Positions 1-9,638 of a DNA stretch of 64,000 nt are shown here, piece by piece; position 1 is the stretch's first letter; each line of letters starts with the position of its first letter. Position numbers and translations under genes: made by a program. Source of the stretch: an uncultured Kiritimatiellota bacterium. Its GTDB lineage: Bacteria; Verrucomicrobiota; Kiritimatiellia; RFP12; UBA1067. Where the stretch lies: NCBI GenBank assembly GCA_934635045.1, contig CAKTZA010000011.1, positions 1-64,000 of the forward strand, written 5' to 3'. Below the pieces are notes generated by a model that saw only the letters and a program-made list of their open reading frames with translations, had not been told where the DNA came from and did not search any database.

Positions 1-74
1 CGGGAAATCCGCACGTCCGGTTTGATGAGGGGGAAGTCGCATCGGCGAAGCCGAGGCGTGGGTCTCTACTCTAC
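1..74 (+). mobile_element. 3' end of a group II intron (domains V and VI)
   Basis: The window opens inside the 3' end of a group II intron. Bases 1-23 match the second half of domain V: an apical hairpin with a GAAA-type loop (bases 1-11), followed by the distal strand GCACGTCCGGTT. Bases 27-74 fold as domain VI: GAG 27-29 pairs with CTC 69-71, G30-G33 pair with T67-C64, and A68 is left bulged seven bases before the 3' end, where the branch-point adenosine is expected. The intron ends in AC at 73-74. Its 5' part, any reverse transcriptase and the 5' exon lie outside the window. The downstream exon starts at 75, in frame with the gene that follows. Confidence 0.83.
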
Positions 75-3000
75 AAACGAACGATTAGATGCTTGGCGGT
101 CTTGTCGGCGTTCCTGTGTACGCGGGCCGTGGCGGATGAAGTCCGTTGGACGAACGTGAACAGCGGGTCGCAGGACTGGGCGACTGTCTCGAACTGGCAG
201 GGGGCGGGCGGTTATCCGTCGGGCGCGTCGGACGCGGCGATTCTGCCGGACGAACCCGTCGCCACTGGCAACGGTTCTGCCGTCCAGACCGTCCGACTGC
301 CGGCGGAGAGCGCATTCGCGATCGGCTCTGTTGCGGGCACGTGGTTGCATCGAATCGCCACCTATGACCGCACGGGGGCTTCCGTCACGCCGCGCGCGGT
401 GACGGTCGGCGACACGTCCGGATTCGATGGCGTGTGGATGGGCAATGCCTTGAAGTGGAGCCTCTTTTTCTCCGGCGTCGCGACGTCGCCGCGCCTTTCG
501 GCGGTCGATGCCGCGAACCGTCCGACGGTGAATGTGCCGACAGGCGTTTCTGCCGCGATAGATGCCGTGGTGGGCGGGTCCGGCTATCTGGTCAAGGAAG
601 GTGCGGGTTCTTTGCTCGTGCGGGGCGCGCTCAACGCGGATGCGCAGCGGATCGACGTCAACGCTGGCGTTCTGGAACTGGAGGGGGTGCCGGATGTTTC
701 GGATGCGCCCGGCGGCGATCCCGTCTTTTGGGTCGATGCGGCGCGCACAAACCGCATGGACTTGGCAGAGGGGGCTGACGGGCGCACGTACGTTTCGGCC
801 TGGCGCGATGCCCGCGACGGGTACGAGGCAATCGTCGCGACGGCTTTCGGCGGTGCGGACGGCGTTTATCGCCCTTTCCTTTCGTTCAAGGCTCTGGGGG
901 GCCTTCCAGTCGTCGACTTCGGCGCTTACAGCTGGGACAGCACCTATCCGGCGGACAGCAGCCTGGGGCCGAGCGGGGGGATGACCTACGATCTGGGGGA
1001 GAAGGTTCGGAACGTGATTCTCGTCTTCGCGGACACGCAAGTTGCGCGCGCATTTCCGGTCGGGCAGACGAGCGCCTATCAGTTCCATCGCGGGGCGAAC
1101 AACGCCGTGGCCTGCGATTGGACGGATGCGAAGGTGCGCAACGGAATCCTCCGTCTGGACGGCGCTGAAGCCGAATACGGGCAGACTGTCCCGTTCGGAC
1201 GTTTCCACATTCTGGAATATGTCCTGACGGACGAGGGCCTGAAGCCGTCGACATTCGCGCTCGACCGTGACAGTCGCATCGGCGGCGTGCGTCTCGCCGA
1301 GGCCGTCTTCTACACCAACCGTCTGACCCATGCCGAACGCACGGCGACGCTGCGCTACCTGCGGCGAAAATGGGGCGATTCCGGACACATGACCGGGAGC
1401 GACGTGAACGTGCTGGCGACTTCGGACGAGACGGTGGCCGTGTCCGTGCCGGACGGACGCACGGCGAAGGTCCGCCATCTGGCGGTCGGCGGCACGAAGT
1501 TCGTCAAGAAAGGCGACGGCACGCTGAAAGTCGGCCGATTCCAGCCCGAATCGCCGTCGCTGGAGATTCATGGCGGCGCGGTGGCGTTCGACGAGAAGGC
1601 GACGGCGGTGGCGTCAGACGGCCCGGCGGAAGGGGCGATCTTCTGGGGTGATGCGACGGTGAACGACAGCATTGTGTCCGAGAACGGCGCGATTGTGGCT
1701 TGGAAAGACTGCCGCGCGGACGTGAGCGCTCGTGCGGAGGTTCAGGTCGGTCATCCGACGCTGGTGGCGAACGCCGTCAACGGCCGGAGGGTCTTGGATT
1801 TCGGAACGGGGCCGGGCGGTAAAGGCGGCACGGCTTCGTGGATGAAGGTCATGAACCTTGCCGGGGGCGACTATCCGGTGCGCGAGGCCGTCCAGCTGGT
1901 GCGGATTACGAACGACACGAACTATCGTCCCAATCTCTTCGGTTGCCAGTCGCAGGTTCTCAACCGTGAGGCGAAAGACGTTTCCCGTCTGCTTCACCTG
2001 TCATATGCCTACGGCAAGGCGGCGGCTGGCATCTGGACGATGGACGGCGAGGCCGTCGACCCCCTTGCGCGGTTCGACATTGACACGAACGCCTATTATA
2101 TAGCCAGTTTTTCGTCCGCCGATGCCGTGGGTGCGCACTGGCTGGCCACTGACCGTGGCTACGAATACGGCGACACGCAGCTGGGCGAAGTCCTGCTCTA
2201 CGACCGGGTTCTGTCGGACGCCGAACGCCAGCAGACGATCGCCTACCTGATGAAGAAGTGGAAGGGCGTCGATGCACCGTTTGCGCGGTCTCCGGCGAGA
2301 ATTTTCCGCATGGAATTCTCAACTGACAATGTGACGCCAAGGCTTGTCGCCGATGCCGACACGACGATTGGCGAAGTCGTGCTGCCAGCTGGCGGGACGC
2401 TCACGAAGACCGGCACCGGCAAGGTCACTGTCGAGACGCCGATCCGAGGCGCCGTGACGGGGCTTGTCGTTTCGGGTGGCACGCTTGATTTGGCGGGCGG
2501 CCTGACGCCGACGGCGTTCGATTCGGCGACCTTTCACCTGGACGCCAGCCGGGCGTCATCGTTTGCCTGGCGCGAGGGACAGGCGCGCGACGGACGGATT
2601 GCGCGCTGGTATGACTGCCGGGACAACGGGAAGTATGCGGCGACGCCGTTCATCGCGGCGGGCGACAACATTTGGTATCGCGGCGGGATGACGAACGCCC
2701 AGTATGCCGTTTCCGACGGTTCGGACGGACTGTCGGCGGGCTTGCCCTACGTTGATTTCGGCATCCATCAGAACAACTTGGACAACGCGGGCTCGTCCGG
2801 CATGTACCTGTACGAGGCTACCGGCGCGCGTGCGCAGATTCCTGTGCGGGAGTTCCATGCGGTCTTCCAGTTCTCCGGCAAGAACAGCACGCCGCTAGGC
2901 GGAGAAAGCGGACCGGGAGCTGCGGCACTGGTGCCGAGCGGCAAGGATTTTGGCGGCTACTTCTCCGGTTGCACGACGGCCGCTTCGGCACCGAAGATGT

Positions 3001-3686
3001 CGGACGGCTCGGCTTGGTATACGGCGAATGCCTACCGTCCAGACGGCACGGACGCGACGACGCAATTCGTCGTCTATTCCGTCGCGTTCCCGGAGGCTGT
3101 CAAGGCCTGGAACATCGCCATTGACCGCAACTGCGGCGTCGGCGGCCTGAAACTGTGTGAACTGGTCATCTACACGGACGGCACCAACGACACCGCCACG
3201 GCGACGGCCATCAACAGGCATCTTCTGAAGAAATGGAAGGGCCTTGGCGACGGCGGCGACTTCGGCACGCGGCTCCCGCTCGCGGTGGCCGACGGCGCCT
3301 CGCTTCGGGTCGGTGGTGCGATGCAGCGGTTTGTCGTGCCGACGCTGACGGGCGGCGGCACGGTCGATGTGGGCGATGTGGAGGGCCTCGCACGCCTCGA
3401 TGCCACGATAGCGGCGGACGGCACGATTGAGCCGGTTCGCGTGAAGGGGCGCGTGACGTTGGCGGACACGCTGACGTTGGCGGTCGACATTCGCTCGAAG
3501 AAGAAACCGGCGCCCGGCACCTACTTGCTCTTCGAGGCGGACGACCTCGTGAACGCCGCGTCCGCGAACTGGATCTACGAAACGACCGGTTCGTGGCAAG
3601 ACGCCCGCATCTACACGTTCATGCGGGACGGCAACAAGGTTTACCTGGGAATTCAGAAGAAAGGATTCGTTTTCTATGTTCGCTAA
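75..3686 (+). CDS. Secreted LamG/passenger-repeat protein (3' exon, start outside window)
   Basis: Large secreted protein of unknown exact function, heading the glycosidase operon. The frame is open from the window edge, but bases 1-74 are intron, so coding sequence resumes at 75 (K-R-T-I-R-C-L-A-V-L). TTG at 93 is the only obvious in-frame start candidate inside the window. The N-terminus is a Sec signal peptide ending near AVA|DE. Three ~300-residue units (FWVDA, FWGDA and FHLDA at about 212, 516 and 813 counted from 93) look like LamG/concanavalin-type beta-sandwiches. Between them lie glycine-rich strands (GAGSLLV, GDGTLKV, GTGKVTV) like autotransporter passenger repeats. No C-terminal beta-barrel or sorting signal is visible. 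It overlaps the fucosidase gene by 11 bases. A role in carbohydrate binding is inference. Confidence 0.7.
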   Translation, partial: KRTIRCLAVLSAFLCTRAVADEVRWTNVNSGSQDWATVSNWQGAGGYPSGASDAAILPDEPVATGNGSAVQTVRLPAESAFAIGSVAGTWLHRIATYDRTGASVTPRAVTVGDTSGFDGVWMGNALKWSLFFSGVATSPRLSAVDAANRPTVNVPTGVSAAIDAVVGGSGYLVKEGAGSLLVRGALNADAQRIDVNAGVLELEGVPDVSDAPGGDPVFWVDAARTNRMDLAEGADGRTYVSAWRDARDGYEAIVATAFGGADGVYRPFLSFKALGGLPVVDFGAYSWDSTYPADSSLGPSGGMTYDLGEKVRNVILVFADTQVARAFPVGQTSAYQFHRGANNAVACDWTDAKVRNGILRLDGAEAEYGQTVPFGRFHILEYVLTDEGLKPSTFALDRDSRIGGVRLAEAVFYTNRLTHAERTATLRYLRRKWGDSGHMTGSDVNVLATSDETVAVSVPDGRTAKVRHLAVGGTKFVKKGDGTLKVGRFQPESPSLEIHGGAVAFDEKATAVASDGPAEGAIFWGDATVNDSIVSENGAIVAWKDCRADVSARAEVQVGHPTLVANAVNGRRVLDFGTGPGGKGGTASWMKVMNLAGGDYPVREAVQLVRITNDTNYRPNLFGCQSQVLNREAKDVSRLLHLSYAYGKAAAGIWTMDGEAVDPLARFDIDTNAYYIASFSSADAVGAHWLATDRGYEYGDTQLGEVLLYDRVLSDAERQQTIAYLMKKWKGVDAPFARSPARIFRMEFSTDNVTPRLVADADTTIGEVVLPAGGTLTKTGTGKVTVETPIRGAVTGLVVSGGTLDLAGGLTPTAFDSATFHLDASRASSFAWREGQARDGRIARWYDCRDNGKYAATPFIAAGDNIWYRGGMTNAQYAVSDGSDGLSAGLPYVDFGIHQNNLDNAGSSGMYLYEATGARAQIPVREFHAVFQFSGKNSTPLGGESGPGAAALVPSGKDFGGYFSGCTTAASAPKMSDGSAWYTANAYRPDGTDATTQFVVYSVAFPEAVKAWNIAIDRNCGVGGLKLCELVIYTDGTNDTATATAINRHLLKKWKGLGDGGDFGTRLPLAVADGASLRVGGAMQRFVVPTLTGGGTVDVGDVEGLARLDATIAADGTIEPVRVKGRVTLADTLTLAVDIRSKKKPAPGTYLLFEADDLVNAASANWIYETTGSWQDARIYTFMRDGNKVYLGIQKKGFVFYVR

Positions 3687-5052
3687 GAAACTGTCGACAC
3701 AAACCGTTCTGCTGATGACGCTCGTGGGGGCGTCGGCCGTGTCCGTCGAGGCGCGAACACAGGTTCTCTCGGATCGGCTGGAGTGGTTCAAGGATCAGAA
3801 GTTCGCCCTCTTTCTGCACTTCGGCATCTACGCGACGGCGGGCATCGTCGAGTCGTGGGGACTTTCGGACGCAGATTCGAAGTGGTCTCGCTTCGAGACG
3901 CCGCAGCTGCAGGGCGACGACTACCGCCGCTTCTACTTCGACCTGAGCCGTGGGTTCAACCCGACGCGGTTCAATGCCGACGAGTGGGCGGACGAGGCCG
4001 TGAAGGGCGGCTTCAAGTATGTGCTCCTGACAACGAAGCACCATGACGGGTTCTGCCTGTATGACTCGAAATACACGAACTACAAGGTCACGGATCCGTC
4101 CTGTCCGTATGCCAAGAACCCGAATGCGGATATCGTGAAGCGTTTCTTCGACGCCAGTCGGGCGCGCGGGCTTGGCATCAGCGCGTATTTCTCGCAAGCC
4201 GACTGGCACGTTGAGAGCTATTGGGAGAATCACGGCATCGGGTTCAAGACCTCGCGACATCCGACCTACGACACGAAGAAGAATCCGGCCAAGTGGCGGG
4301 CGTTTCGGAAATACGTCCGGGGACAGCTACTTGAACTGGCCGAGAACTATGGGCCGTTGGACATGTTCTGGCTTGATTCGGGGTGGGTGAATCCGAAGAA
4401 CGGACAGGACATCGACATCGAAGGCATTCTGGACGTCTGCCGCGTCCGGACGCCGGGCCTGCTGGCCGTGGGGCTCGACAGCAAGAGCCCCTACTGCGAC
4501 ATCGACGTGCAGGAAGTGAAACTGCCGCCGACCGCCGTCACGAACAAGGTCTGGGAATCGTGCTACAAGCTCGGCAAATACTGGGGCTATCATTACGACG
4601 ATACCTACAAGACGCCGCGTGAGGTCATCCACCTGCTACTGGAGGTCGTGGCCAAGGGCGGTAACTTGGCGCTGGGCGTCGGGCCGATGCCGGACGGGCG
4701 GTTGCCCGTCCCGGCTGTCGCGTGCATGCGCAAGGTCGGCGAGTGGCTCAAGGCGCACGGTTCGGCCGTCTATGTGACACGTCCGCGCGCGCCGTTCTTC
4801 CGTGACCGCTGGGCGTTTACGCAGTCCAAGTCGGGCGACCGCACGTATGCGATTCGCCTGTGGGACGAAAAGGAATCCGCCGCATCCACAGCGATTCTCC
4901 CCGCCGATCCGGCGCTCGGCAAGGTGGCGAAAGTCACGCACGTCAAGACGGGCAAGACCTTGCCCGTGACGCGCGTTCCCGGTGGCTTTGAGATTGACTT
5001 CAGGGCGGTGTCTCCGCACGATGCCTGTGCGGATGCCGTGGTGATCGAATGA
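3676..5052 (+). CDS. Secreted GH29 alpha-L-fucosidase
   Basis: Retaining alpha-L-fucosidase predicted to release terminal fucose from glycans outside the cytoplasm. A Sec signal peptide covers residues 1-26 (cut near VEA). The GH29 barrel shows KYVLLTTKHHDGF (114-126), the DMFWLDSG strand with the probable nucleophile Asp234, and NLALGVGP near 335, which matches the family's conserved NLLLN-GP strand. Length (458 aa) is normal for GH29. ATG 3676 lies inside the end of the previous gene and the stop overlaps the next ATG (ATGA), so translation is probably coupled along the operon. The acid/base residue varies between subfamilies and cannot be assigned here. Confidence 0.93.
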   Translation: MFAKKLSTQTVLLMTLVGASAVSVEARTQVLSDRLEWFKDQKFALFLHFGIYATAGIVESWGLSDADSKWSRFETPQLQGDDYRRFYFDLSRGFNPTRFNADEWADEAVKGGFKYVLLTTKHHDGFCLYDSKYTNYKVTDPSCPYAKNPNADIVKRFFDASRARGLGISAYFSQADWHVESYWENHGIGFKTSRHPTYDTKKNPAKWRAFRKYVRGQLLELAENYGPLDMFWLDSGWVNPKNGQDIDIEGILDVCRVRTPGLLAVGLDSKSPYCDIDVQEVKLPPTAVTNKVWESCYKLGKYWGYHYDDTYKTPREVIHLLLEVVAKGGNLALGVGPMPDGRLPVPAVACMRKVGEWLKAHGSAVYVTRPRAPFFRDRWAFTQSKSGDRTYAIRLWDEKESAASTAILPADPALGKVAKVTHVKTGKTLPVTRVPGGFEIDFRAVSPHDACADAVVIE

Positions 5053-8000
5053 GTGCGGCTCTGCTCGGAGGGCTCCTGCTGGGGGCGGTTCTTTCGGACG
5101 GCCCCGTCGCGCCGTTGCCGGACGGCGTGGGCGGCAGCCCCGAGGACGTCATGTCGCTGACGGACGCCTGGACGAGCCGGACGCCGACGCGCGTGCGCTA
5201 TTCCCTGAATGGCCTTTGGCAGTCGCACGCGGTCGGCGCGACGAATGCGTGGACATGGCTGAAGGTTCCCCTGGCCATGACGGGCGTCAATCCGCATCGC
5301 GTTTATCGTCGCGCTTTCGTGATGCCGAAAGAGACGGCGGGGCGGCGCGTTCGTCTGCGTCTCGACCTGTTCTGCACGCATGCGTGGGTGCGGCTGGACG
5401 GGCGTCTCATGGGCGAGGGCGATTTCCCGTCGGCAGAGTTCGACCTGACTGAAGCCGTCCGCCCCGGCGCGCGGCAGGTCTTGGAAATCGAGGTCGTGGG
5501 GGCGCATCTCAACAGGGAGACGCTCGACTACAACGCCGGCTTTCGCGCGGCGGCGAAAGTCGCCCGCCGCCCGTTTCGCGGCGGCGGCCTGACGGGCGAT
5601 GTCTTTCTGGACATTCTGCCGCCGCACAGCCGTCTGGTCGACCCGTGGGTGGAATGCTCGGTGGCGGAAGGGCGCGTCACGTTCAAGGCCGAGAGCGTGC
5701 GCCTGCCGTCGGAGGGCGTCCGTCTCAAGGCCGAGGTGACGGGGTGCGGCGCGCGGAAACGTTTCGAGTCGGGCGTCATCCGTCCGGATGCCGAAGGCGT
5801 CGTGTCCTTCTCGACCGCGTGGAAGGACGCGCGGCAGTGGAACTTTCGAGCCGCGACCAACCTGTACAGCTGCACGCTGTCCCTGTCGACGGCTTCGGGC
5901 AAGTTGCTGGACGTGGCGCATCCGTTCACGTTCGGCTTTCGCGAGATGGCCCTTGCGGGAAACAAGCTGCTGATGAATGGCGTGCCGATTCACCTGCGCA
6001 TGCTGCTTGTGCCGATTGCCAGCATGGGGCCCGACCTGTCGAACCTGGACGTGTGCCGCGAGACGTGCCGGCGCCTGAAGGAAGAAGGCTACAATTGCAT
6101 CACGGATCAGTACGGGTCGGTTCCGGGGTCGTATACCTACAATGAGGCGATCTTGCAGGCCTGTGACGAGTTTGGCATCGCCTACGTCCACACGTTGCCG
6201 CACGTCAAGGACTATGGCGGTGTCGAATCGTTTCTGACGAACGAGACGGGACGCGCGACCTACACGCGCGTGGCGCGACATTTCGTAAAGGCGCATCGGA
6301 ACCATCCGAGCGTGGTCGCCTACGCCATCAACCACAACATGGCCGGGTATCTCGGCGACTTCGATCCCTTGGCGAACGTGGACGGCAAGCGTCTGCCCAA
6401 GACGGTGGACGACACGCCCAAGCGGCGGGTCGCGCATGCGGGCTACGAGATTGTCCGGCGGCTCGATTCGACGCGCCCCTGCTATCACCATGCCGGCGGC
6501 GATCTCGACGACATCATCACGACCAACACGTATCTCGACTGGGTGCCGCGACAGGAGCGGAGCGACTGGTTCGGCGCGTGGTCGACGCGCGGGACGAAGC
6601 CGTGGATCCTGGTCGAATACGGCATGCCGCACATCGCTAACTGGTCGAGCTACCGGGGGCCGCAGTTCATCTGGGATGCGCGCGTCTACCAGTCGATTGT
6701 CGCGGCCGAGGCGGCCAGTTCCTTCCTCGGCGATGCGATGTTTTCCGACGCGCCCGCGACGCGTGCCGTTCTCGCCGCCGAGGAGGCGCTGTGGGCGAAG
6801 GGCCGTCCGTGGAGCTGGATGCGGGAGATGCACGAGAAAGTCATGGAGCTGGATTGCGGCTATCAGGAGGTGCTGTGCTACTACATGGCTGACAATTGGC
6901 GTTCGATGCGGGCCTGGGGCCTGACGGGCGCATTGCTGTGGGATCAGAAGCGCGCGATGTTCCGGCTGGCGCGTCCCGCGCGTCCGCGCGAGAACCCGAA
7001 CCGTTATCGGAGTCTCAAGCGGCCCGGTGTCGTACCGGATCGACTGGGTGCGTACGACCAGTATTTCATCGACGCCGGCGATCGCGAGAAGTGGCGCCGT
7101 CAGCCGATTGCCGACGTGATCCGCCGTTGGAATCAGGACGATTGCGCGTTCATCGGCGGGGACGAGGTCTTCACCGACAAGGCGCACCATGTCCGGCCGG
7201 GCGAGAAGTTCCGCAAGCGGTTGGTGATCGTCAACGATCGCTTCGAGGCAACGGACTACGCATGGCGCGTGAATCTTGTCGCGGAGAGCGGACAGACGGT
7301 GACGCATCAGGCCGGGCGCATCCGTGTGGCGCCGGGTCTGCGTGGCGAGGTGCCTGTCGAGCTGACGGTGCCAAGTGTGGGTGACTACACGCTCAAGGCC
7401 ACGTTCGCGGCACCGGGCTGGTCGTCGACGGACAGTTTCGAGATTACGGCGTTGGCCGCCGCCACCGGTCGGTTTCCAAAGGCGGTTGCACTCTACGACC
7501 CGAAGGGCCTGACGGCGGCGAACTTCGATCGGCTGGGCGTCCCCTATCGGCGCATACGGACGGTGCAGGAGGCGCGAACGGCGGCGTGCGTGACGCATGA
7601 TCTCGTGGTCGGGCGCGAATCGCTGACGCGCGAGCTGTTGGACGCCGTCCTGTACGAGCAGTGGTCGCGGGCGCGTCTGCTCGTGTTCGAGCAGACGAAG
7701 GATACGCTGGAGTCCATCGGTTTCCGCGTACAGGAATACGGGCTGCGGAACGCCTTCCCGCGTTTCGCGGACGCTTCCCTCGGAAATCTGACGGAGGGGC
7801 TTTTGCGAGACTGGGCCGGCGCGTCCACGCTGATTCCGCCGGCCGTGTCGGCGGCGGAAGCCGGGCCGGGGCAGATCGCGCGCTATCCCGAAACGACATG
7901 GGCCGGCTACACCGTGGCGCGTCCGTATCGGGCGGGGCTGCGGGGCGCGGTGGCGACAGTGCTGCCGGAAAAGCCGACATGCGGCGACTTCCGTCCGCTT

Positions 8001-8771
8001 GCGGACGGCGGCTGGGGCCTTCAGTACGCGCCGCTCATCGACTGGCGCGTGGAGTTCGGCCGCGTTACGCTCTGTCAGTTCGACGTCACGGGGCGCACGA
8101 CACCGGAGCCGGCGGCGGACGAGCTGGTACGCCGCCTCGTGCGGCGGCTGGTCGAGGAGAAGGAGCTGCCGGATTCGGTCTGGGTGAAGCCGCATGGCAA
8201 GGATGCGTGGACGGCGTTGCACAACGGGAACTGGGGCGTCCTGGAGGCGGTGTCGCATCCGGGACGGCGCGTGCACCTCGTCACGTCCGGCGCGGAGAAG
8301 CCGGACGGGTTCGACGACCGCGTGGCCCGTGAGGGACTTCGCGTGCTCTGCGTCGGGCTCACGGCGGAGGAGACGCGCCGGTGGAGTCCGGTCCCGCTCG
8401 AAGTCGTGACCACGAACGGTGCGCACTTCACGCGCATGGAGAAGTTCCCGAAAGAGCTGAACGGGGTCTCGAACGCCGAGCTGGCCTGGCACGGGGCGAT
8501 GAGCTTCGCGGCGATCGGACCGGGCGTCGGAGAAGGCACGGCGGCCCTGCGCGTCATCCGGCACGGGAAGGGCCATTACGTGTTCATGCAGCTGGCGCCG
8601 TGGAAGATCGACGATTTCGCGAAGCCCTACCTGCGCACGACGAAGCGCCGGACATGGCAGCTCTTCTGCCGAATCCTCGGCGCGATGGACGCCGGCTCGC
8701 GCAACCACCGGGCGCACTACGCCGACGCGCCCGTCCTCGAGGACGATCCCTATCGGTATTTCTGCTGGTAG
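5049..8771 (+). CDS. GH2-like multidomain glycosidase, acid/base Glu apparently replaced
   Basis: Large (1240 aa) secreted protein with the GH2 domain order. There is an N-terminal jelly-roll sugar-binding domain (YSLNGLWQSH near 51), an immunoglobulin-like domain ending in the FGFREM-LLMNGVPIHLR signature near 300, then a TIM barrel. The barrel has the GH2 strand NHPSVVAYAINHN (~418-430), where family members usually read NHPSIIxWSxGNE, so the acid/base Glu position holds Asn or His. The nucleophile strand KPWILVEYG (Glu ~522) is kept. The C-terminal ~550 residues were not assigned. The start overlaps the fucosidase stop by four bases. It may be a GH2 enzyme with relocated catalysis, a relative with another mechanism, or a binding protein. 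Confidence 0.78.
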   Translation: MSAALLGGLLLGAVLSDGPVAPLPDGVGGSPEDVMSLTDAWTSRTPTRVRYSLNGLWQSHAVGATNAWTWLKVPLAMTGVNPHRVYRRAFVMPKETAGRRVRLRLDLFCTHAWVRLDGRLMGEGDFPSAEFDLTEAVRPGARQVLEIEVVGAHLNRETLDYNAGFRAAAKVARRPFRGGGLTGDVFLDILPPHSRLVDPWVECSVAEGRVTFKAESVRLPSEGVRLKAEVTGCGARKRFESGVIRPDAEGVVSFSTAWKDARQWNFRAATNLYSCTLSLSTASGKLLDVAHPFTFGFREMALAGNKLLMNGVPIHLRMLLVPIASMGPDLSNLDVCRETCRRLKEEGYNCITDQYGSVPGSYTYNEAILQACDEFGIAYVHTLPHVKDYGGVESFLTNETGRATYTRVARHFVKAHRNHPSVVAYAINHNMAGYLGDFDPLANVDGKRLPKTVDDTPKRRVAHAGYEIVRRLDSTRPCYHHAGGDLDDIITTNTYLDWVPRQERSDWFGAWSTRGTKPWILVEYGMPHIANWSSYRGPQFIWDARVYQSIVAAEAASSFLGDAMFSDAPATRAVLAAEEALWAKGRPWSWMREMHEKVMELDCGYQEVLCYYMADNWRSMRAWGLTGALLWDQKRAMFRLARPARPRENPNRYRSLKRPGVVPDRLGAYDQYFIDAGDREKWRRQPIADVIRRWNQDDCAFIGGDEVFTDKAHHVRPGEKFRKRLVIVNDRFEATDYAWRVNLVAESGQTVTHQAGRIRVAPGLRGEVPVELTVPSVGDYTLKATFAAPGWSSTDSFEITALAAATGRFPKAVALYDPKGLTAANFDRLGVPYRRIRTVQEARTAACVTHDLVVGRESLTRELLDAVLYEQWSRARLLVFEQTKDTLESIGFRVQEYGLRNAFPRFADASLGNLTEGLLRDWAGASTLIPPAVSAAEAGPGQIARYPETTWAGYTVARPYRAGLRGAVATVLPEKPTCGDFRPLADGGWGLQYAPLIDWRVEFGRVTLCQFDVTGRTTPEPAADELVRRLVRRLVEEKELPDSVWVKPHGKDAWTALHNGNWGVLEAVSHPGRRVHLVTSGAEKPDGFDDRVAREGLRVLCVGLTAEETRRWSPVPLEVVTTNGAHFTRMEKFPKELNGVSNAELAWHGAMSFAAIGPGVGEGTAALRVIRHGKGHYVFMQLAPWKIDDFAKPYLRTTKRRTWQLFCRILGAMDAGSRNHRAHYADAPVLEDDPYRYFCW

Positions 8772-8816
8772 GCGCCGTCACCGTGATTTCTTCATACGAA
8801 AGGAATGAAAGAGAAA

Positions 8817-9638
8817 ATGAAAAAACCGTTGATTCTGCTGCTGTCCCTGTCCTTGGCCCTCCTGACGGAGGCGAAGGAGAAGGTGCTGTTCTTCGTCGCG
8901 CACCCGGACGACACGATCGCCTGCGCGGGCACGATGTTCCTGATGAAGGACCGTTTCGAGCTGCACGTCGGCGTGCTGACGCACGGCGAGCGCGGCCTTG
9001 GCGAGAAGGGCTATCGCGACGGCTCCACGAAGGCGACGCGGACGAAAGAGGAAGAGGCCGCCGCCGCAATGGTCGGTGCGACGGTGCACTGGTTCGACGA
9101 GGTCGACGGCGACGCCTACCCCAACCGCGATGTCTGCCGTCGGGTTGCGGACCTGTTGCTGGAGCTGAAGCCTCGTGCGATCGTCGCCATGTGGCCGCTC
9201 GACTTCCACCAAGATCATGCCATGAGCAGCGCCTGCATCCAGAAGGCGATTGGCCTTGTCGGCATGCGTGAAGTCATCGAGTTCTATTTCATGGAGCAGT
9301 CGTATGACTCACGCACGTTCATGCCGGCGTACACGGTCGATGTCACGGAGGTCATGGAACAGAAACGAGCATTCATCCGCCAGCACGTCAGCCAGAACAA
9401 GGGCGACCGCATGTGTGCGCTGGAGATGTTCGACGCCGAAATGCGTGCCCAGCGTTGCGCGACGTTCAATGTCCTCGGTTCGGCGCGCAGCAAATGCGTG
9501 GAGCGCTTCGCGCAATGGGACGGGAAGCCGCAGGGTTCGCGCTGCATCTTCAGCGAACTGCCGCCGCCGAAAGGCTGGAAGCAGGACTGGTCGATGGCCA
9601 AGCCGTCCGTCTGGACGCCGGAAGGAGGCATGAAGTGA
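8817..9638 (+). CDS. Secreted PIG-L (LmbE-like) deacetylase
   Basis: Zinc-dependent N-deacetylase-like protein of the PIG-L/LmbE superfamily, which usually acts on N-acetylglucosamine-containing substrates. The metal-binding AHPDD motif follows the signal peptide directly, and the partner histidine lies in the DFHQDHAM segment. ATG 8817 is preferred over ATG 8805: the purine-rich AAAGGA at 8799-8804 sits 12 bases upstream of 8817 but touches 8805, and 8817 gives a compact signal peptide (MKKPLILLLSLSLALL). The gene stop overlaps the GTG of the next gene. A paralogue sits two genes downstream. Substrate unknown. Confidence 0.88.
   Translation: MKKPLILLLSLSLALLTEAKEKVLFFVAHPDDTIACAGTMFLMKDRFELHVGVLTHGERGLGEKGYRDGSTKATRTKEEEAAAAMVGATVHWFDEVDGDAYPNRDVCRRVADLLLELKPRAIVAMWPLDFHQDHAMSSACIQKAIGLVGMREVIEFYFMEQSYDSRTFMPAYTVDVTEVMEQKRAFIRQHVSQNKGDRMCALEMFDAEMRAQRCATFNVLGSARSKCVERFAQWDGKPQGSRCIFSELPPPKGWKQDWSMAKPSVWTPEGGMK

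Noticed and set aside
75..3686. Classical autotransporter for the passenger-repeat protein
   Set aside because: Passenger-type repeats are present, but the C-terminus shows no beta-barrel or terminal aromatic signature, and no sorting motif was found.
4770..8717. Antisense open frame of 1315 codons opposite the GH2-like gene
   Set aside because: Arg/Pro/His-rich translation without family motifs; it arises because the sense gene has G/C-rich third positions. The same holds for other long antisense frames such as 13102-16503 and 38706-42128.
9413..9634. Upstream extension of the GH28 frame
   Set aside because: It overlaps the deacetylase gene over 220 bases and has no signal peptide; GTG 9635 with GGAGG upstream is far better.
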